Source: Acidobacteriota bacterium (GTDB lineage Bacteria; Acidobacteriota; Blastocatellia; Pyrinomonadales; Pyrinomonadaceae). From it: a stretch of 45,349 bases of DNA. Location of the stretch: assembly GCA_003222945.1 (NCBI GenBank), contig QHXM01000060.1:1-45349 (forward strand). The letters are read 5' to 3'. Below are positions 42,241 to 45,349 of this stretch, piece after piece (positions within the stretch are counted from its first letter, which is position 1; every line of letters begins with the position of its first letter). The translations under genes and the position numbers were made by a program. Under the pieces are notes generated by a model that did not search any database, had not been told where the DNA came from, and saw only the letters and a program-made list of their open reading frames with translations.

Positions 42241-44811
42241 ATGCAGCTTATTGATAAAAAATTTCCGTTCCCTCGTAGCTTGCAATCTTCAAGCTCCGCA
42301 CTCTTTCTCTTCTGCCTGCTTGTAATCTTATTTATCTGCGCTCCCGTCTGCGCACAGCAAACAACAACCACTCCAACTGCCCTGCGCGTAACTGTGACGG
42401 ACGCCGGGCAGCGCGCACTGCCGGGCGCGAGCGTTCAGCTTTTCAGTTCTGCATCTGCGCTCGTAGCGACCGCGACGACAGACGAGCGCGGCGTTGCGGA
42501 TTTCGCAGGCACAATTCCGTCTGCCGCTTACAAGCTTCGCGTCGAGAGCAAAGGCTTTGAGACGCTCACGAAAGAAACGGTCATCATAAAGGAAGGTACG
42601 CTCACAGAGATTGCCGTCACGCTCTCAGTTGCATCTGTAGCAGAGAACGTGACCATCTCAACTACGCCCGATGAAGCGATGACGGTTGAATCAGGAGCGT
42701 CAACGGCGTCGGGCAATCTTCAGCGCAACGCCCTTCAACGCCTGCCGCTCGCAACTGCGCGCGTTGATGAAGCGCTGCCGCTCGTGCCCGGAGTCATTCG
42801 CTCTCCGACGGGTGAGATAAGCATAGCGGGCGCGACCGAACAGCAGAGCGCGCTTCTTGTCAACGGCCTTAACGCTTCTGACCCATCGAGCGGAAACTTT
42901 CGATTGAATCTTCCGATTGATTCAGTCGAATCCGTGCAGGTCTTTCAGCAACCTTACACGGCGGAGTACGGTCAGTTCATAGGCGGCGTCACGAAAGTTG
43001 AAACGAGACGCGGCGGCGATAGCTGGCACGTAGAGTTGAACGATTTTTTCCCGGACCTGCGATTCAAGGGAGGCAAGATCGTTGGCATTGCCGAAGATAC
43101 TCCGCGACTGAACTTCAATGGACCGTTGATAAAAGACAAGCTCTTTCTCTCGCAATCCCTCACCTACACTATTGCGAAGCAGCCCGTTCGCGGACTCTCT
43201 TTTCCTGAGAACGAAACGAAGACGGAATCGCAGAGCTACTTTTCGCAGTTCGATTTGATCTTAAGCCATCGCCACACGCAGGCTTTCACCCTTGGCTATT
43301 TCCCTGAGCGCGACCAGTTCGTCAACCTAGACTTCTTCCGCCCGCAAGGTGTGACGCCAAACTACAGGCAGAAGAATTACGTCTTCACGGCGCGCGACCA
43401 TTTCGAGATTCTTGGTGGGCTGCTTGAATCGTCCTTCTCTTTCAAACGATTCAACGCAAATGTTTGGGGACAAGGAGCGAATGAGCAGACGCTGACGCCG
43501 ACCATAGAGCTTGGCAACTACTTCGCAACGCAAGACAGACATTCGCGCCGCCTTGAGCTATTCGAGGTCTATACATTCCCGACTGAAAAATTTCTGCTCA
43601 TGAGACACGAGATCAAAGTAGGAGTTGATTTCAACAGCGTCACGAGCAGTTTGACTTACGAAGCGCGCCCCGTGAACATCTTACGCGAGGACGGAACGCT
43701 GGCCGAGCGCATTGTCTTTAGAGCGCCGAGGCTGATTGAAGCAGACAACCACGAGTACGTTGGATTCGCGCAGGACCGCTTATTCGTTCGCCCTAACTTA
43801 AGTTTCGATCTTGGCTTGCGCTACGAGGACCAGCGCATCGCCGAGGAGATGAATCTATCGCCGCGCTTTGGCTTCGCCTGGTCTCCGTTTGAAGGCGACC
43901 GGACCGTGCTTCGCGGAGGCATAGGACTCTTCTATGACAAAGTTCCACTGAACCTTCGCAGCTTCGCGCGCTATCCTTCGCGCACTGTGACGCGCTATAG
44001 TGCGGACGGCGTGACGGAGATTGATAGCACGCACTTCTTCAACGTGCTCGTTGACACTGCGCCGGTTGAGCCGCTCGATTTCAGAAGAAGACCTACGACT
44101 GCGGGCTTCGTTCCTGAGAATTTGAGATGGAATATACAGTTGGATCAGATCGTAACGCCCTGGCTTAACCTGCGCGCGAATCTTACAGCGAGCCGGACCA
44201 ATCACATCTACATCGTCAACCCTGAGCTTGATTTCAGAGGGCGCAGCGGCATAGTTCTTCGCTCCGCAGGACAGGCCACCTATCGCGCTCTTGAGTTGAC
44301 CGCGCGCTTTCGTCTTCCGAACAAGGACGAGATATTCGTCTCCTACGTGCGCTCGCGTGCGCGCGGAGACCTGAATGATTTCAACAGCTACTTTGGAGAC
44401 TTCGGTCAGCCCGTCATTCGCGCCAATCAATACTCAAACTCTCCGACAGACGTTCCGAACCGGCTGATCGCGTGGGGCACAATTCATCTGCCGCATCGCG
44501 TCACGGTCTCGCCAATCCTGGAGGCGCGAACAGGGTTTCCTTATTCTGTCGTGGATGCAGAGCAGAACTTCGTGGGCGAGCGCAACTCTGACCGGACGCG
44601 CTTTCCCGCATTCGTCTCGCTCGATGCGGAGTTTGCCAAAGAGTTTCAGGTGACGAAAAAGTACGGCGTGCGATTGTCCTTGCGTGGCTTTAACCTGACG
44701 GACCATTTCAACCCGCGCGACGTTCACGCAAACCTTGCAGACCCGCAGCTCGGTCAGTTCTTCGCGCCCTATCGCCGATTTTTCACCGGCGGCTTCGACA
44801 TACTCTTTTAA
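42241..44811 (+). CDS. Second TonB-dependent receptor-like protein, paralogue of the gene upstream
   Basis: I start at ATG 42241 (856 residues); a GTG two codons earlier is open but less likely. Signal sequence (ALFLFCLLVILFICAPVCAQ), carboxypeptidase-regulatory domain (about 40-125; TTDERGVADFAGTIPSAAYK), plug (LVNGLNASDPSSGNFRLNLP) and a beta-barrel ending GGFDILF are present in the same order as in the preceding gene. Local identity is evident: RPQGVTPNYRQKNY versus NPQEVTPNLKEAG, FEGDRTVLRGGIGLFYDKVPL versus FKGDRTVLRGGVGLFYDRVPL, and FNPRDVHANLADPQLGQF versus FNPRDVQNNTASAHLGEF. The two are about 100 bases apart and probably co-transcribed or duplicated together with their promoters. No ribosome-binding site is clear. 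Confidence 0.87.
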   Translation: MQLIDKKFPFPRSLQSSSSALFLFCLLVILFICAPVCAQQTTTTPTALRVTVTDAGQRALPGASVQLFSSASALVATATTDERGVADFAGTIPSAAYKLRVESKGFETLTKETVIIKEGTLTEIAVTLSVASVAENVTISTTPDEAMTVESGASTASGNLQRNALQRLPLATARVDEALPLVPGVIRSPTGEISIAGATEQQSALLVNGLNASDPSSGNFRLNLPIDSVESVQVFQQPYTAEYGQFIGGVTKVETRRGGDSWHVELNDFFPDLRFKGGKIVGIAEDTPRLNFNGPLIKDKLFLSQSLTYTIAKQPVRGLSFPENETKTESQSYFSQFDLILSHRHTQAFTLGYFPERDQFVNLDFFRPQGVTPNYRQKNYVFTARDHFEILGGLLESSFSFKRFNANVWGQGANEQTLTPTIELGNYFATQDRHSRRLELFEVYTFPTEKFLLMRHEIKVGVDFNSVTSSLTYEARPVNILREDGTLAERIVFRAPRLIEADNHEYVGFAQDRLFVRPNLSFDLGLRYEDQRIAEEMNLSPRFGFAWSPFEGDRTVLRGGIGLFYDKVPLNLRSFARYPSRTVTRYSADGVTEIDSTHFFNVLVDTAPVEPLDFRRRPTTAGFVPENLRWNIQLDQIVTPWLNLRANLTASRTNHIYIVNPELDFRGRSGIVLRSAGQATYRALELTARFRLPNKDEIFVSYVRSRARGDLNDFNSYFGDFGQPVIRANQYSNSPTDVPNRLIAWGTIHLPHRVTVSPILEARTGFPYSVVDAEQNFVGERNSDRTRFPAFVSLDAEFAKEFQVTKKYGVRLSLRGFNLTDHFNPRDVHANLADPQLGQFFAPYRRFFTGGFDILF

Positions 44812-44883
44812 GCTAGGGTTCATACTTAAACTGAGATTCAAGCGAATAAGTGCAACGCTTATGTGTGGTACTATTGCCGCCTG

Positions 44884-45349
44884 ATGAAAGTCGCTCGCTC
44901 AAGGCAAGGTATGGTTGTAGCCGCGCACCCGCTCGCAGCCGAAGCAGGGCGTGAAGCTCTGGCCTACGGCGCGAACGCGGTCGAAGCGGCAATAGCCGTC
45001 TCGTTAACGCTCGGCGTTGTTGAGCCGTTCGCATCCAGCTTGGGCGGCGGCGGATTCATGATGATTGCGCCGAAGGGTAAAGCGGATTCGACGGTTGTCT
45101 TGGACGGACGCGGTAAAATTTCTTCGCTTGCCTCAGAGGAATATATCTACCCGAAAGGTGTGATGCTCCCCTGGGTGCCAAAGACCGGACCAATGTCTGT
45201 AGCTGTGCCCGGTCTGGGGCGAATGCTTGACCTGGCGCTAAAAGAGTATGGCGGTAAAGTTCCTCTCGAAAGACTCGCTCAGCCTGCCATCAATCTTGCG
45301 GCTAACGGTTTCAATGTCGGAGAAGTCTTCGTCTATTGCTCGTCGCTTT
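44884..45349 (+). CDS. ggt: Gamma-glutamyltranspeptidase, 5' part (3' end outside window)
   Basis: The frame is open from ATG 44884 to the right edge (155 codons). It reads GMVVAAHPLAAEAGREALAY, GANAVEAAIAVSLTLGVVEP and SLGGGGFMMIAPKG, then DGRGKISSLASEEYI and GPMSVAVPGLGRMLDLALKE. This is the start of the large subunit of gamma-glutamyltranspeptidase, which cleaves and transfers gamma-glutamyl groups from glutathione and related peptides in the periplasm. The autoprocessing threonine lies beyond the window. An in-frame ATG at 44911 (before VVAAHPLA) follows AAGGCAAGG and may be the true start, in which case the signal peptide typical of the family is missing or lies in an unusual place. Confidence 0.85.
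   Translation, partial: MKVARSRQGMVVAAHPLAAEAGREALAYGANAVEAAIAVSLTLGVVEPFASSLGGGGFMMIAPKGKADSTVVLDGRGKISSLASEEYIYPKGVMLPWVPKTGPMSVAVPGLGRMLDLALKEYGGKVPLERLAQPAINLAANGFNVGEVFVYCSSL

Overview
The window looks like chromosomal DNA from a Gram-negative member of the Acidobacteriota, probably Blastocatellia-like. The grounds are the types of gene present: the C-terminus of an acidobacterial VWFA-related protein, two tandem TonB-dependent receptor-like proteins with an N-terminal carboxypeptidase-regulatory domain, a TolB-propeller/Calx-beta/DUF4214 protein, and very large secreted beta-propeller and subtilisin-like proteins. This is inference from gene content; no taxonomic marker such as 16S rRNA is present. 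I see no insertion sequence, prophage, CRISPR array or replication origin.

Layout. 1-2.6 kb: end of a VWFA-related gene, then selB, which is bracketed by two hairpins built of 7-bp words. 2.7-5.4 kb: two small membrane proteins and a GH5-like glycoside hydrolase. 5.4-5.8 kb: a perfect 30-bp inverted repeat, then an array whose units alternate exactly 11 and 10 bp, just upstream of a good extended -10 promoter. 5.8-7.2 kb: two proteins of unknown function. 7.2-8.7 kb: hemB (minus strand), a tRNA-Met with a clear promoter, and a decayed HNH-nuclease gene. 8.9-15 kb: a secreted propeller protein, then on the minus strand a PQQ-type propeller gene followed by a three-domain acyl-ligase/ACP/acyltransferase gene. 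15-22.3 kb: a cysteine-desulfurase-like protein with an apparent internal deletion, a PilZ protein paired with an unknown protein, a nitrilase-family amidohydrolase, an FMN reductase, a zinc-ribbon protein, a GH133 debranching enzyme that carries a repeat-derived insertion, and a Mug-type DNA glycosylase. 22.3-25.6 kb: a secreted phosphoesterase and a lipoprotein. 26-36 kb: three large exported proteins (subtilase, sialidase-like, sortilin/BNR-like). 36-39.4 kb: a sigma-54 two-component system divergent from a small ribbon-helix-helix-like gene that has a sigma-54-like promoter. 39.5-44.8 kb: tandem TonB receptor-like proteins. The window ends inside a gamma-glutamyltranspeptidase gene.

Working together. 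Much of the coding capacity is devoted to the envelope and to breakdown of outside polymers: protease, glycosidases, phosphoesterase, gamma-glutamyltranspeptidase, outer-membrane receptors and lipid remodelling. HemB, SelB, Mug and the tRNA are housekeeping.

Most unusual signals. First, a family of inverted repeats made of degenerate 7-bp words, resembling the heptanucleotide STRR repeats of cyanobacteria. They abut start and stop codons and have also entered a coding sequence. Second, a helically phased 10.5-bp array. Third, a C-terminal domain shared by two neighbouring secreted proteins that otherwise differ.
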